64,000 nucleotides of DNA from Streptomyces aureocirculatus (GTDB taxonomy: Bacteria; Actinomycetota; Actinomycetes; Streptomycetales; Streptomycetaceae). Shown here piece after piece: positions 44,838-63,058 of the stretch. Both the position numbers and the translations under genes were made by a program. The DNA lies in contig NZ_JOAP01000029.1 in NCBI RefSeq assembly GCF_000720475.1, forward strand, positions 1-64,000, read 5' to 3'. Within the stretch, counting starts at the first letter, position 1, and every line of letters starts with the position of its first letter. The notes under the pieces were generated by a model. It was not told the origin of the DNA and did not search any database. It saw only the letters and a list, made by a program, of their open reading frames with translations.

Positions 44838-45560
44838 GTGAAGCGCAGCAAGACTCTCCGCGCTGCGGACGCCAAGATCGACCGGGACAAGCTCTACGCC
44901 CCGCTCGAGGCCGTCCGTCTCGCCAAGGAGACCTCCGCGACCAAGTTCGACGGCACCGTCGAGGTCGCCATGCGTCTGGGTGTCGACCCGCGCAAGGCCG
45001 ACCAGATGGTCCGTGGCACCGTGAACCTCCCGCACGGCACCGGCAAGACCGCCCGGGTCCTGGTCTTCGCGACCGGTGACCGTGCTGCGGCCGCGGAAGC
45101 CGCTGGAGCCGACATCGTCGGCGCCGACGAGCTCATCGACGAGGTCGCGAAGGGCCGCCTGGACTTCGACGCCGTCGTCGCCACCCCGGACCTCATGGGC
45201 AAGGTCGGCCGCCTCGGCCGCGTGCTCGGTCCGCGTGGTCTGATGCCGAACCCGAAGACCGGCACCGTCACCCCCGACGTCGTGAAGGCTGTCAACGACA
45301 TCAAGGGCGGCAAGATCGAGTTCCGCGTCGACAAGCACTCGAACCTGCACTTCATCATCGGCAAGGCGTCCTTCGACGACACCAAGCTGGTGGAGAACTA
45401 CGCCGCGGCCCTGGAGGAGATCCTCCGTCTGAAGCCGTCGGCCGCCAAGGGTCGCTACATCAAGAAGGCCGCCATCACCACCACGATGGGCCCCGGCATT
45501 CCGCTGGACTCCAACCGCACCCGCAACCTCCTCGTCGAGGAGGACCCGGCCGCCGTCTGA
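44838..45560 (+). CDS. rplA: 50S ribosomal protein L1 (uL1)
   Basis: A 240-residue uL1, L1-stalk protein and, in other bacteria, translational repressor of its own operon. [18 protein letters not shown] and [19 protein letters not shown] are diagnostic. GTG 44838 follows CAGGAG. The 104-bp rplK-rplA gap could hold a leader structure, but I do not see a clear L1 site. Confidence 0.97.
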   Translation: MKRSKTLRAADAKIDRDKLYAPLEAVRLAKETSATKFDGTVEVAMRLGVDPRKADQMVRGTVNLPHGTGKTARVLVFATGDRAAAAEAAGADIVGADELIDEVAKGRLDFDAVVATPDLMGKVGRLGRVLGPRGLMPNPKTGTVTPDVVKAVNDIKGGKIEFRVDKHSNLHFIIGKASFDDTKLVENYAAALEEILRLKPSAAKGRYIKKAAITTTMGPGIPLDSNRTRNLLVEEDPAAV

Positions 45561-45591
45561 CACTGACGACAGCCGCGCCTGGCGCGTATGT

Positions 45592-45636
45592 GACGGGTCC
45601 CGCAACCATTCTGGGTGCGGGGCCCGTCCCGTTTTT
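45592..45636 (+). terminator. terminator after rplA
   Basis: GACGGGTCCCGCAACC / GGGTGCGGGGCCCGTC stem followed by CCGTTTTT, one of the few U-tracts in the window. Confidence 0.88.
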
Positions 45637-45758
45637 CGGGTACATGCTCGAAGATACGTAAGGGCTGTGCCCGTACAGCGTTGGATACACGCGGGATACG
45701 CGGACGAGCGGACGCCTTCGGTGCGGCCGGCTCGCATGGACGCAAGGGGTGGGACGAC

Positions 45759-46703
45759 ATGAACGGCACGACTGTGCGACGCATGGTGCTGGCGATCGCG
45801 ACCGCGGCGGCCCTGACCGGGGGAGTGACAGCCTGCGGTTCGTCGGACGACTCCGGCGGCTCCAAGGGCTCAGGCGACGGCAAGGCGGGCCTGAACGCCG
45901 ACCCGATAGCCGCGCTGCGCACCATCGAGAACTCCACCGACAAGGCGGACTCCGCCAAGGTCCGGTCCGAGACCACCATGGGCTCGGTGATGTCCATGAA
46001 GGCCGAGGGCGCCCTCGGCTGGGCCGACGGCCTCTCCGGCAACATGACCATCACGTACACCGGCGGCCAGATGGCCGAGACGATGCGCCAGGCCGGCAGC
46101 ACCACCATGCAGGCCCGCTATCTGCCCGACGCCTACTACGCGAAGATGGGCGAGCAGTTCGCCGCCCAGGCAGGCGGCAAGCACTGGGTGAAGTACGCGT
46201 ACGACGACCTGGAGAAGATCGGCGGCGGCTCCGGCGCGTACATGAAGGACGCGATGCAGAACAGCACGCCGCACCAGTCGGTGAAGATGCTGCTCGCCTC
46301 CGGTGACGTGAAGAAGGTCGGCGAGGAGAAGGTGCGGGGCGTGAACACCACGCACTACTCGGGCACCGTCGACGTGGCCAAGCTGGCGGAGCGCAGCTCG
46401 GGCCTCAGCACTTCTCAACTCGCCGACATGAAGAAGCAGTTGGAGCAGGCCGGGGTCACCACCGAGACCATCGACATCTGGGTCGACGACGAGAACCTGC
46501 TCGTGAAGAAGACCGAGCGCGGCGAGACCAAGACCGGCACGCTCTCCGCCACCGCGCACTACAGCGACTACGGCACCGAGGTCTCCGCCGAGGAGCCGCC
46601 CGCCGACGACACCGCGGACTTCCGGGACCTCATGAACCAGCAGCCCGGCACCGGCAACCAGCAGCCCGGCACCGGCAACCAGCAGCCCGGCACCGGTAGC
46701 TGA
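45759..46703 (+). CDS. LppX/LprG-like lipoprotein, paralogue 1
   Basis: A 314-residue lipoprotein. The signal peptide ends in the lipobox GGVTAC (Cys about 25). The mature part has the beta-rich LppX/LprAFG-type layout (AALRTIENSTDKADSAKVRS, GVNTTHYSGTVDVAKL, DIWVDDENLLVKKTE). Such proteins bind or carry lipids or support cell-envelope assembly in mycobacteria; here the role is unknown. The tail is a (NQQPGTG)3 repeat. ATG 45759 with AAGGGGTGG upstream. It lies between rplA and rplJ together with a paralogue. Confidence 0.82.
   Translation: MNGTTVRRMVLAIATAAALTGGVTACGSSDDSGGSKGSGDGKAGLNADPIAALRTIENSTDKADSAKVRSETTMGSVMSMKAEGALGWADGLSGNMTITYTGGQMAETMRQAGSTTMQARYLPDAYYAKMGEQFAAQAGGKHWVKYAYDDLEKIGGGSGAYMKDAMQNSTPHQSVKMLLASGDVKKVGEEKVRGVNTTHYSGTVDVAKLAERSSGLSTSQLADMKKQLEQAGVTTETIDIWVDDENLLVKKTERGETKTGTLSATAHYSDYGTEVSAEEPPADDTADFRDLMNQQPGTGNQQPGTGNQQPGTGS
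46620..46700 (+). repeat. 21-bp tandem repeat at lipoprotein C-terminus
   Basis: Three perfect copies of AACCAGCAGCCCGGCACCGG-type encode (NQQPGTG)3 up to the stop codon. Confidence 0.85.
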
Positions 46704-46712
46704 CGCGGACCC

Positions 46713-46754
46713 CGCCCGGCGGGCCCCGGACCCGCCCCCGGGGCCCGCCGGGCG
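46713..46754 (+). terminator. terminator after lipoprotein 1
   Basis: Perfect 17-bp stem CGCCCGGCGGGCCCCGG / CCGGGGCCCGCCGGGCG. Confidence 0.88.
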
Positions 46755-46843
46755 AGCGCACAACGAGGAAGAAGGCACCGCCTACCTTCAGGTAATGTCA
46801 GCGCACCGCAATAAGTGGATCAAATGTTCCTAGGGGTGGGGTC

Positions 46844-47704
46844 ATGAGCATTTCCGTACGTACGGGACACAAGAGAACCGCAGGCGCCGCGCTGGCCGCT
46901 CTGCTGCTCGCCGGGGGCGCCGTCGGCTGTGGTTCGGAGAAGTCCGACAAGGCGGACAAGGCCGGGGGTGACATGGCGCCCGCGGCGGCCGTGAAGAAGG
47001 CCGCGGACAAGACCGAGGACCTGACCTCGTTCACCTTCCGTATGAAGGGCAGCGTCCCGGGTGACGGGCGGGTCCAGGCCGAGGCGGCGATGAGCACCGA
47101 GCCGCTCGCCATGAGCATGAAGATGAGTTCGCCCGAGCAGGGCCTGGAGAAGACGGAGATCCGTCTCGTCGACGGGGCCATCTACCTCGGCGGCGGCAAG
47201 GAGGCCGCCAAGGAGATGGACGGCAAGCGCTGGGTCAAGTTCGCCCACACCAAGGGCAAGGGCGCCGCCAAGCAGGAGGGCAGCTCGCTCTCCGCCCAGG
47301 CGGACAACAACCCTGCCGACCAGTCCACGCTCCTGACCGGCTCCGACGACCTGAAGAAGGTCGGCACCGAGAAGGTCGAGGGCGTCGAGACCACCCACTA
47401 CAAGGGCACGGTCTCGCTGGACCGGATGCGTGACCTCCTGAAGGACGAGGACGCGGCCACCAAGAAGCGCCGCGAGAAGAGCCTCAAGGAGTACGAGGAC
47501 ATGGGCGTCGAGAAGCTCACGATGGACATGTGGATCGACGGCGAGGACCACACCAAGCAGTTCCGCGCCCAGGGCAAGGCCAACAAGGGCCTCCTCGACA
47601 TGACCATCACGTTCCTCGGCTACAACGAGCCGGTGAAGGTCTCCGCGCCGCCGAAGAGCCAGGTCATGGACCTCGCGGCGGAGATGGAGAAGGCCGGTAG
47701 CTGA
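46844..47704 (+). CDS. LppX/LprG-like lipoprotein, paralogue 2
   Basis: A 286-residue paralogue of the lipoprotein at 45759. Lipobox GGAVGC (Cys about 29), then a shared core with aligned motifs: KRWVKFAH against [31 protein letters not shown] against GDVKKVGEEKVRGVNTTHYSGTV. A Lys/Ser/Asp-rich linker follows the lipidated Cys. It has no terminal repeat. Separated from paralogue 1 by a terminator, so probably transcribed on its own. ATG 46844 with AGGGGTGGGG upstream. Confidence 0.85.
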   Translation: MSISVRTGHKRTAGAALAALLLAGGAVGCGSEKSDKADKAGGDMAPAAAVKKAADKTEDLTSFTFRMKGSVPGDGRVQAEAAMSTEPLAMSMKMSSPEQGLEKTEIRLVDGAIYLGGGKEAAKEMDGKRWVKFAHTKGKGAAKQEGSSLSAQADNNPADQSTLLTGSDDLKKVGTEKVEGVETTHYKGTVSLDRMRDLLKDEDAATKKRREKSLKEYEDMGVEKLTMDMWIDGEDHTKQFRAQGKANKGLLDMTITFLGYNEPVKVSAPPKSQVMDLAAEMEKAGS

Positions 47705-47710
47705 CCCGAT

Positions 47711-47740
47711 TTGCCTGTCGCGACCGTGTTCGCGTAGTCT
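47711..47740 (+). promoter_or_regulatory. rplJL promoter
   Basis: TTGCCT (47711-47716), 18-nt spacer, TAGTCT (47735-47740). Confidence 0.6.
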
Positions 47741-47744
47741 TCCG

Positions 47745-47880
47745 AAGAAGCCAAAGACCGCTGGTCGTTACCGTGCGCTCGCAAGAGGGCGCGGTGGCCG
47801 AAGGATCCGCTGAAGCTGCGGACGACCCGCGTAGGTGACTGTGGAAGTGCTCCCGGATGACTGTGTCGTCAGGTCGAGCT
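47745..47880 (+). ncRNA. ribosomal protein L10 leader (L10_leader type)
   Basis: A structured leader with the pattern typical of actinobacterial L10 leaders: AAGCCAAAGACCGCTGGT, then AAGGATCCGC, AAGCTGCGGACGACCCGC and TAGGTGACTGTGGAAG. In this class L10(L12)4 binds the leader and represses rplJL when in excess. It lies between the promoter and an intrinsic terminator at 47882, so control may act by attenuation. Confidence 0.8.
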
Positions 47881-47881
47881 C

Positions 47882-47916
47882 ACGCCCCGTGCGCCTGCGC
47901 CGGGGCGTTTCGTTTT
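47882..47916 (+). terminator. attenuator terminator in the rplJ leader
   Basis: ACGCCCCG / CGGGGCGT stem followed by TTCGTTTT, 104 nt before rplJ and directly after the L10 leader fold. Confidence 0.75.
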
Positions 47917-48019
47917 GTGCAGAACCCCTTCCCCGTGTGCCTGATTCAGGCGGTCCGGCAGTACGCGGCTGATCGCAAGGTCAGTCGAGGATCATCACCC
48001 CGGAAGGAGGCCGAGGCTC

Positions 48020-48547
48020 ATGGCGACGTCCGACAAGGTCGCAGCCGTCGAGGAGATCGCGCAGAAGCTGCGCGACTCCAACGCTGCTGTTGTCACTTCT
48101 TACACCGGACTGTCCGTGGCGCAGCTCAAGGAGCTTCGCCGTTCTCTCGGCGAGAACGCTCAGTACCGTGTGGTGAAGAACACGCTGACCAAGATCGCGG
48201 CCAACGAGGCCGGGATCGAGCTGGACGAGCACCTCAAGGGCTCGACCGCTGTTGCCTTCGTGACCGGTGACCCGGTCACGGCGGCGAAGGGTCTTCGTGA
48301 CTTCGCCAAGGACAACCCCGCTCTCGTCATCAAGGGCGGTGTCCTTGATGGCAAGGCGCTGTCCGCCGACGAGATCAAGAAGCTTGCGGACCTCGAGTCC
48401 CGCGAGGTTCTGCTCGCCAAGCTGGCGGGTGCCATGAAGGGCAAGCAGACTCAGGCTGCTCAGGTCTTCCAGGCGCTCCCGTCGAAGCTCGTCCGCACCG
48501 TGGACGCGCTTCGCGCCAAGCAGGGCGAGCAGGGCGGTGCCGAGTAA
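48020..48547 (+). CDS. rplJ: 50S ribosomal protein L10 (uL10)
   Basis: A 175-residue uL10, base of the L7/L12 stalk: [38 protein letters not shown] and a C-terminal helix for L12 dimers. ATG 48020 with AGGAGG upstream. Its leader is at 47745. Confidence 0.97.
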   Translation: MATSDKVAAVEEIAQKLRDSNAAVVTSYTGLSVAQLKELRRSLGENAQYRVVKNTLTKIAANEAGIELDEHLKGSTAVAFVTGDPVTAAKGLRDFAKDNPALVIKGGVLDGKALSADEIKKLADLESREVLLAKLAGAMKGKQTQAAQVFQALPSKLVRTVDALRAKQGEQGGAE

Positions 48548-48657
48548 TTCGGCTCGCACCATGACCGCCGTCTGAGGCGACGGTCATAGCGGGCCCTTTG
48601 TACGCCCGCCTCTCATGTACATCCGGCACCAGCCGAATTAGTGGAAGGACCGCCATC

Positions 48658-49041
48658 ATGGCGAAGCTCAGCCAGGACGACCTGCTCGCGCAGTTCGAGG
48701 ACATGACCCTCATCGAGCTCTCCGGCTTCGTGAAGGCCTTCGAGGAGAAGTTCGACGTCACCGCCGCCGCGGCCGTCGCCGTCGCCGCCCCCGGCGCCCC
48801 CGGTGCCCCGGCCGAGGCCGTCGAGGAGCAGGACGAGTTCGACGTCATCCTCACCGGCGCCGGCGACAAGAAGATCCAGGTCATCAAGGTCGTGCGTGAG
48901 CTGACCTCCCTGGGTCTGAAGGAGGCCAAGGACCTCGTCGACGGCACCCCGAAGCCGGTCCTCGAGAAGGTCGCCAAGGACGCCGCGGAGAAGGCCGCCG
49001 AGGCCCTCAAGGGCGCCGGCGCCTCCGTCGAGGTCAAGTAA
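48658..49041 (+). CDS. rplL: 50S ribosomal protein L7/L12 (bL12)
   Basis: A 127-residue bL12: N-terminal dimer domain, Ala/Pro hinge ([17 protein letters not shown]) and the C-terminal factor-binding domain [27 protein letters not shown] 48658 with GGAAGGA upstream. Confidence 0.97.
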   Translation: MAKLSQDDLLAQFEDMTLIELSGFVKAFEEKFDVTAAAAVAVAAPGAPGAPAEAVEEQDEFDVILTGAGDKKIQVIKVVRELTSLGLKEAKDLVDGTPKPVLEKVAKDAAEKAAEALKGAGASVEVK

Positions 49042-49147
49042 GACCTTGCCGGGAGTCCTGTGACTCCTCGGGCCCCGGGGCCCCCTGGCGGGTCCCGGCG
49101 GCCCACGCGCCGCACGGCGTGAGAAATCGCGCTGTAACGCATACGTA

Positions 49148-49185
49148 CCGAAGGGCGATCACCCAGTTGGGTGGTCGCCCTTCGG
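49148..49185 (+). terminator. hairpin (partial terminator) between rplL and rpoB
   Basis: An 18-bp near-perfect stem starting CCGAAGGGCG and ending CGCCCTTCGG, 106 nt past rplL. Two small hairpins (49052-49067 and around GGGCCCCGGGGCCCC at 49070) precede it. The 637-bp gap 49042-49678 holds these, the rpoB promoter and a long leader, and no gene. Confidence 0.78.
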
Positions 49186-49465
49186 CGTTGCCGTGACGGG
49201 TGCCTTGCACTGTCGGCACCGGCGAGTATGGTGATCTTCGTTGTGCCTCCGGACGGCCCCCGGTGGCTCCCGATCCGGAGCCTGTCGGGGCATGGGGGGC
49301 CTTGACGAACCGCACGCAGCGCGCAATTCTCAGGACGCGTCGCCACAACGATCCGGATCCGAGGCATGGATCGGCGGCGAAGAGGGCAGTATCGATGTGC
49401 ATCGAGATCGAGGGCGTGGCTTGCAGCAGGGGTTGAGAACAACGAGGGTCTTCAAAAACCCGCAC

Positions 49466-49494
49466 TGGACATCAGTGAGCCGAGTGGCTACACT
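49466..49494 (+). promoter_or_regulatory. rpoB promoter
   Basis: TGGACA (49466-49471), exact 17-nt spacer, TACACT (49489-49494). Transcription would start near 49501, leaving a leader of about 180 nt before the TTG start. Confidence 0.75.
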
Positions 49495-49678
49495 GACCCT
49501 TTGCGCTGCCTGTTAGCTGCCTCCTGCCCGTCACCAGGGGCATGCCCATGCTTGAGCACTGTGGACAGAATCGGCCCTGACCTGGCCCTCTTCGGGTAAG
49601 TCGGGGAACGCCTCCCACTGTGTCCAGCTTGGGACCGGTACGCGCGTAGTGAGTCCGAGCCCTCGGAAGGACCCCCTC

Positions 49679-53163
<3,485 letters not shown>

Positions 53164-53164
<1 letters not shown>

Positions 53165-53216
53165 CGGGTCCGGTCGGGACCTCACTCGTGAGGTCCCGGC
53201 CTTGCCCCGGACCCGT
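53164..53216 (+). terminator. nested hairpin between rpoB and rpoC
   Basis: Outer ACGGGTCCGG / CCGGACCCGT around inner TCGGGACCTCAC / GTGAGGTCCCGG. The operon continues, so it is probably a processing or stability element, not a full stop. Confidence 0.65.
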
Positions 53217-53289
53217 ACAGACCATGATGAAGCGCCTTTTTACTCGCTAACGCGAGGGGCACAACCCCGAAAGAGGGATTGACGACAAA

Positions 53290-57204
<3,915 letters not shown>

Positions 57205-57220
57205 GAGCACACAGCGCACC

Positions 57221-57264
57221 CCGCGGGGCGGACATCCGGCAGCGGCCGGGTGGCCGCCCCGCGG
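57221..57264 (+). terminator. terminator after rpoC
   Basis: Perfect 11-bp stem CCGCGGGGCGG / CCGCCCCGCGG with a GC-rich loop. Confidence 0.75.
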
Positions 57265-57312
57265 CGCGTTGGCGCATGATGGGGGGCACACATCTTCTCG
57301 GGGGAGGCGTGC

Positions 57313-57885
57313 GTGACGAATCCGTCGTGGCAGCCAGGTCCGTGGCCGCCCGGGCAGGGGCTGCCCGCGCAGTCCGGACAGCCCGGCCGGCCGCCCATGC
57401 ACTTCGGGCCGCAGGGGCCGCCGTCGATGCTCGCCGGGCACTCCGACCGCGAACGCGCGGTCGATGTGCTGCGGGCGGGTTTCGCCGAGGGACGCCTCCA
57501 GCAGGACGAGTACGAGCGGCGCGTGGAGCGTGCCTACCAGGCCCGCACGGTGGGGGAGCTGGGCCTGCTCGTCGCCGACCTGCCGCAGGGCCCCATCGGC
57601 TTCCAGCAGCCCGCTCCGCAGTACGTGCCGCCCACCTTCCTGCCCGTGGCACCGCCCACCAACGGCAAGGCCGGTGCCGCCCTCGCCTGCGGCATCGGCA
57701 CGTTCTTCACCGTCGGCGCCACCGCCGTGCCCGCGGTCATCCTCGGCCACATGGCCCGCTCGGAGATCCGGCGCACCCATGAGGGCGGCGACGGGATGGC
57801 GGTGGCGGGGCTTGTGCTCGGGTATCTGTCGATCGTGGGGTGGGCGCTGCTGCTGCTGTTGATCGTTTCGGCGTCCTCGGGCTGA
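57313..57885 (+). CDS. DUF1707 / DUF4190 membrane protein
   Basis: A 190-residue protein. A Pro/Gly-rich cytoplasmic start is followed by a DUF1707 domain (SDRERAVDVLRAGFAEGRLQQDEYERRVERAYQARTVGELGLLVADLP, about 43-90) and two C-terminal helices typical of DUF4190 (ALACGIGTFFTVGATAVPAVILGHMAR and MAVAGLVLGYLSIVGWALLL). Function unknown. It lies between rpoC and the str operon. GTG 57313 with GGGGAGG upstream. Confidence 0.85.
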   Translation: MTNPSWQPGPWPPGQGLPAQSGQPGRPPMHFGPQGPPSMLAGHSDRERAVDVLRAGFAEGRLQQDEYERRVERAYQARTVGELGLLVADLPQGPIGFQQPAPQYVPPTFLPVAPPTNGKAGAALACGIGTFFTVGATAVPAVILGHMARSEIRRTHEGGDGMAVAGLVLGYLSIVGWALLLLLIVSASSG

Positions 57886-57978
57886 CCGGGGGAGCTCGGC
57901 GGGCTGACCGGGAGGCTCGGCGGCACGGGGGAAAGTCCAGCCCTTCCGCCGGTGTGTCCGGACTGCGGGGTATTTGTT

Positions 57979-58007
57979 TTGACCGCAGCCAATGAGGTAG
58001 GTACGCT
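57979..58007 (+). promoter_or_regulatory. str operon (rpsL) promoter
   Basis: TTGACC (57979-57984), exact 17-nt spacer, TACGCT (58002-58007). The leader would be about 185 nt. Confidence 0.78.
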
Positions 58008-58124
58008 CAGACCTTGTGCCTGGGGTGTGCCTGGGCTCGTGTGCGTGTCCTCAACCGCACGGCGAGTCCGATCCGGCCACCGCAATCTGCGTCCTCCTCG
58101 TCCTCGGCGGGAGTCCGCGGCATT

Positions 58125-58149
58125 CGACACACCCGACCGCGTGGGTCGG
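58125..58149 (+). promoter_or_regulatory. conserved hairpin element in the rpsL leader
   Basis: A 25-nt element beginning CGACACACCC and ending GTGGGTCGG, with a CCGACC-GCGTG-GGTCGG stem-loop. It differs by one base from 62969-62993 in the rpsJ leader. It ends 50 nt before the rpsL start. Confidence 0.75.
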
Positions 58150-58199
58150 CAAAGTTCCAGGTTAGCTTTACTATTCGGCACACAGAAACCGGAGAAGTA

Positions 58200-58571
58200 G
58201 TGCCTACGATCCAGCAGCTGGTCCGGAAGGGCCGGCAGGACAAGGTCGAGAAGAACAAGACGCCCGCACTCGAGGGTTCCCCTCAGCGCCGCGGCGTCTG
58301 CACGCGTGTGTTCACGACCACCCCGAAGAAGCCGAACTCGGCCCTGCGTAAGGTCGCGCGTGTGCGTCTGACCTCTGGCATCGAGGTCACGGCCTACATT
58401 CCGGGTGAGGGACACAACCTGCAGGAGCACTCCATCGTGCTCGTGCGCGGCGGCCGTGTGAAGGACCTGCCGGGTGTTCGCTACAAGATCATCCGCGGTT
58501 CGCTCGACACCCAGGGTGTCAAGAACCGCAAGCAGGCCCGCAGCCGCTACGGCGCCAAGAAGGAGAAGTAA
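58200..58571 (+). CDS. rpsL: 30S ribosomal protein S12 (uS12)
   Basis: A 123-residue uS12 of the decoding centre. Lys43 ([13 protein letters not shown]) and Lys88 ([13 protein letters not shown]) regions are wild type, so no streptomycin-resistance substitution is seen. GTG 58200 ([12 protein letters not shown]) is the conserved start, with GGAGAAG just upstream. rpsG follows two bases after the stop. Confidence 0.97.
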   Translation: MPTIQQLVRKGRQDKVEKNKTPALEGSPQRRGVCTRVFTTTPKKPNSALRKVARVRLTSGIEVTAYIPGEGHNLQEHSIVLVRGGRVKDLPGVRYKIIRGSLDTQGVKNRKQARSRYGAKKEK

Positions 58572-58573
58572 GA

Positions 58574-59044
58574 ATGCCTCGTAAGGGCCCCGCCCCGAAG
58601 CGCCCGGTCATCATCGACCCGGTCTACGGCTCTCCTCTGGTGACCTCCCTCATCAACAAGGTGCTGCTGAACGGCAAGCGCTCCACCGCCGAGCGCATCG
58701 TCTACGGCGCCATGGAGGGTCTGCGTGAGAAGACGGGCAACGACCCGGTCATCACGCTGAAGCGCGCGCTTGAGAACATCAAGCCGACCCTCGAGGTCAA
58801 GTCCCGCCGCGTCGGTGGTGCGACCTACCAGGTGCCGATCGAGGTCAAGCCCGGTCGCGCCAACACGCTGGCCCTGCGCTGGCTGGTGGGTTACTCCCGC
58901 GCCCGTCGCGAGAAGACCATGACCGAGCGTCTGCTCAACGAGCTCCTCGACGCCTCCAACGGCCTCGGTGCCGCTGTGAAGAAGCGCGAGGACACCCACA
59001 AGATGGCCGAGTCCAACAAGGCCTTCGCGCACTACCGCTGGTAG
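58574..59044 (+). CDS. rpsG: 30S ribosomal protein S7 (uS7)
   Basis: A 156-residue uS7, primary assembly protein of the 30S head: [20 protein letters not shown] and [12 protein letters not shown] ends are canonical. ATG 58574 with AAGGAG in the rpsL tail. Confidence 0.97.
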   Translation: MPRKGPAPKRPVIIDPVYGSPLVTSLINKVLLNGKRSTAERIVYGAMEGLREKTGNDPVITLKRALENIKPTLEVKSRRVGGATYQVPIEVKPGRANTLALRWLVGYSRARREKTMTERLLNELLDASNGLGAAVKKREDTHKMAESNKAFAHYRW

Positions 59045-59083
59045 TCGCTACCCCCATCGAGACCGAGAGAAGACTGAGCCGAT

Positions 59084-61210
59084 ATGGCTACCACTTCACT
59101 TGACCTGGCCAAGGTGCGCAACATCGGCATCATGGCTCACATCGACGCGGGCAAGACGACGACCACCGAGCGGATCCTGTTCTACACCGGTGTCTCGTAC
59201 AAGATCGGTGAGGTCCACGACGGCGCCGCCACGATGGACTGGATGGAGCAGGAGCAGGAGCGTGGCATCACGATCACCTCTGCTGCCACCACCTGTCACT
59301 GGCCGCTGAACGACGTCGATCACACGATCAACATCATCGACACCCCGGGCCACGTCGACTTCACCGTCGAGGTGGAGCGTTCGCTCCGCGTGCTCGACGG
59401 TGCCGTGACGGTGTTCGACGGCGTCGCCGGCGTTGAGCCCCAGTCCGAGACCGTGTGGCGTCAGGCGGACCGCTACGGCGTCCCCCGCATCTGCTTCGTC
59501 AACAAGCTCGACCGCACGGGTGCCGAGTTCCACCGCTGCGTCGACATGATCGTCGACCGCCTCGGTGCGACCCCGCTGGTCATGCAGCTCCCCATCGGCG
59601 CGGAGGCTGACTTCAAGGGCGTCGTCGACCTCGTCACGATGAAGGCCTTCGTCTGGTCCGCAGAGACCAAGATGGGCGAGGCCTACGACATCGTCGACAT
59701 CCCGGCCACGCACACCGAGGCCGCCGAGGAGTGGCGCGGCAAGCTGCTTGAGGCCGTCGCCGAGAACGACGAAGCGATGATGGAGCTGTACCTCGAGGGC
59801 CAGGAGCCCACCGAGGAGCAGCTCTACGCGGCCATCCGCCGCATCACCATCGCCTCCGGCAAGGGCGGCGACACCACCGTCACCCCCGTGTTCTGCGGCA
59901 CCGCGTTCAAGAACAAGGGCGTCCAGCCCCTGCTCGACGCGGTCGTGCGCTACCTGCCCTCCCCCCTGGACGTCGAGGCCATCGAGGGCCACGACGTCAA
60001 GGACCCGGAGCTGGTCGTCAAGCGCAAGCCGTCCGACGACGAGCCCCTGTCGGCCCTCGCGTTCAAGATCGCGAGCGACCCGCACCTCGGCAAGCTCACC
60101 TTCGTCCGGATCTACTCCGGTCGCCTGGACTCCGGCACCGCGGTGCTGAACTCCGTCAAGGGCAAGAAGGAGCGCATCGGCAAGATCTACCGCATGCACG
60201 CGAACAAGCGTGAGGAGATCGAGTCGGTGGGCGCCGGTGACATCGTCGCCGTCATGGGTCTGAAGCAGACCACCACGGGTGAGACGCTCTCCGACGACAA
60301 GGCCCCGGTGATCCTGGAGTCCATGGACTTCCCGGCCCCGGTGATCGAGGTCGCCATCGAGCCGAAGTCCAAGGGTGACCAGGAGAAGCTGGGTGTCGCC
60401 ATCCAGCGCCTCTCGGAGGAGGACCCCTCCTTCCGCGTCCACTCGGACGAGGAGACCGGCCAGACCATCATCGGTGGTATGGGCGAGCTTCACCTCGAGG
60501 TGCTCGTCGACCGCATGAAGCGCGAGTTCCGCGTCGAGGCGAACGTCGGCAAGCCGCAGGTCGCCTACCGCGAGACGATCCGCAAGGCCGTCGAGCGCGT
60601 GGACTTCACGCACAAGAAGCAGACCGGTGGTACCGGTCAGTTCGCGAAGGTGCAGATCGCGATCGAGCCCATCGAGGGCGGCGACGCGTCGTACGAGTTC
60701 GTGAACAAGGTCACCGGTGGCCGCATCCCCAAGGAGTACATCCCTTCGGTGGACGCGGGTGCGCAGGAGGCCATGCAGTTCGGCATCCTGGCGGGCTACG
60801 AGATGACGGGCGTCCGCGTCACGCTCATCGACGGCGCCTACCACGAGGTCGACTCCTCCGAGCTCGCCTTCAAGATCGCCGGTTCGCAGGCCTTCAAGGA
60901 GGCCGCGCGCAAGGCCAGCCCCGTGCTGCTCGAGCCGATGATGGCCGTCGAGGTCACCACGCCCGAGGACTACATGGGCGATGTCATCGGTGACATCAAC
61001 TCCCGCCGTGGCCAGATCCAGGCCATGGAGGAGCGCAGCGGCGCTCGCGTCGTGAAGGGCCTCGTGCCCCTCTCGGAGATGTTCGGCTACGTCGGAGACC
61101 TCCGCAGCAAGACGTCGGGTCGCGCAAGCTACTCAATGCAGTTCGACTCCTACGCCGAGGTTCCGCGGAACGTCGCCGAGGAGATCATCGCGAAGGCCAA
61201 GGGCGAGTAA
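59084..61210 (+). CDS. fusA: elongation factor G
   Basis: A 708-residue translocase GTPase. G1 [16 protein letters not shown]2 [12 protein letters not shown]3 DTPGHVDF, G4 NKLD, then domains II-V ([29 protein letters not shown]). Fusidic-acid target. ATG 59084 with GAGAGAAG upstream. Confidence 0.97.
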   Translation: MATTSLDLAKVRNIGIMAHIDAGKTTTTERILFYTGVSYKIGEVHDGAATMDWMEQEQERGITITSAATTCHWPLNDVDHTINIIDTPGHVDFTVEVERSLRVLDGAVTVFDGVAGVEPQSETVWRQADRYGVPRICFVNKLDRTGAEFHRCVDMIVDRLGATPLVMQLPIGAEADFKGVVDLVTMKAFVWSAETKMGEAYDIVDIPATHTEAAEEWRGKLLEAVAENDEAMMELYLEGQEPTEEQLYAAIRRITIASGKGGDTTVTPVFCGTAFKNKGVQPLLDAVVRYLPSPLDVEAIEGHDVKDPELVVKRKPSDDEPLSALAFKIASDPHLGKLTFVRIYSGRLDSGTAVLNSVKGKKERIGKIYRMHANKREEIESVGAGDIVAVMGLKQTTTGETLSDDKAPVILESMDFPAPVIEVAIEPKSKGDQEKLGVAIQRLSEEDPSFRVHSDEETGQTIIGGMGELHLEVLVDRMKREFRVEANVGKPQVAYRETIRKAVERVDFTHKKQTGGTGQFAKVQIAIEPIEGGDASYEFVNKVTGGRIPKEYIPSVDAGAQEAMQFGILAGYEMTGVRVTLIDGAYHEVDSSELAFKIAGSQAFKEAARKASPVLLEPMMAVEVTTPEDYMGDVIGDINSRRGQIQAMEERSGARVVKGLVPLSEMFGYVGDLRSKTSGRASYSMQFDSYAEVPRNVAEEIIAKAKGE

Positions 61211-61244
61211 CTCACCCGAGTTCACGCTTTAGGCTTGACACCAT

Positions 61245-61283
61245 CCGCCGGGGTTCGACCCCGCAGGGCGAGAACCCCGGCGG
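61245..61283 (+). terminator. strong hairpin between fusA and tuf
   Basis: Perfect 12-bp stem CCGCCGGGGTTC / GAACCCCGGCGG. With no U-tract it may be a partial terminator, or a processing site, allowing separate control of tuf. A TTGACA lies at 61235, but no matching -10 is seen. Confidence 0.65.
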
Positions 61284-61354
61284 CTGGCTTCCCAGCAAAG
61301 ATCACCTGGCGCCGATGAAGCAAGGCGTACAGAACCACTCCACAGGAGGACCCA

Positions 61355-62548
<1,194 letters not shown>

Positions 62549-62601
62549 GTCCTTCTTGCTTGTGGATCGGGGAGACCCGGTCGCTCTGAACTGAGCGCAG
62601 C

Positions 62602-62640
62602 AAGAGGCCCCACTCGCCACTACGGCGGGTGGGGCCTCTT
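62602..62640 (+). terminator. terminator after tuf
   Basis: AAGAGGCCCCAC / TGGGGCCTCTT stem (extended by a short inner CGCC-GGCG pairing). Confidence 0.88.
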
Positions 62641-62689
62641 GTCCATCGGGGTCCCCGGTGGCGGCCGCGCCGCTTGACAACCGGCCCGA

Positions 62690-62720
62690 TTGGCCTTCCC
62701 CGTGCCAGGTGTGGCACACT
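62690..62720 (+). promoter_or_regulatory. candidate S10 operon promoter
   Basis: TTGGCC (62690-62695) and CACACT (62715-62720) with a 19-nt spacer. The spacing is long and a TTGACA at 62674 competes. The rest of 62549-63058 is a long untranslated leader with no gene. Confidence 0.35.
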
Positions 62721-62968
62721 GTTCAGGTTGCTCGGTTGAGTGCCGATGCTGCGCGTCTCCCGCCGGGAGAACTGAAAGCGAGTCCCACAGTACTCGTCGC
62801 CCCATCTGCCGTAAGGCAGCGCTGTGGCGGACGTACGGGAATCTTTCGGGAAGTGCGGTGCGGTGGCTCGGCCAGGCGCCCGGTGGGTTTCTTCCCCCGG
62901 ACCCGCGGTCATTCAGGGCCGCAGCCCCTAGCAGGGAATCCTTCGGGAGACTTGTGTGAGCGGGACTG

Positions 62969-62993
62969 CGACACGCCCGACCGCGTGGGTCGG
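62969..62993 (+). promoter_or_regulatory. conserved hairpin element in the rpsJ leader
   Basis: A 25-nt element beginning CGACACGCCC and ending GTGGGTCGG, one mismatch from 58125-58149 in the rpsL leader, same CCGACC-GCGTG-GGTCGG stem-loop. It ends 65 nt before rpsJ. Confidence 0.75.
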
Positions 62994-63058
62994 ATGGAAG
63001 TAGAAAAAAGGGCCTCCCGGGAGCCAGAGCGTTCGAGACAAAGGACTACTAAGTAGCC

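Noticed and set aside
62658-63056. Open frames in the tuf-rpsJ gap
   Set aside because: No RBS or domain, and the region contains the tuf terminator and a conserved rpsJ leader hairpin.
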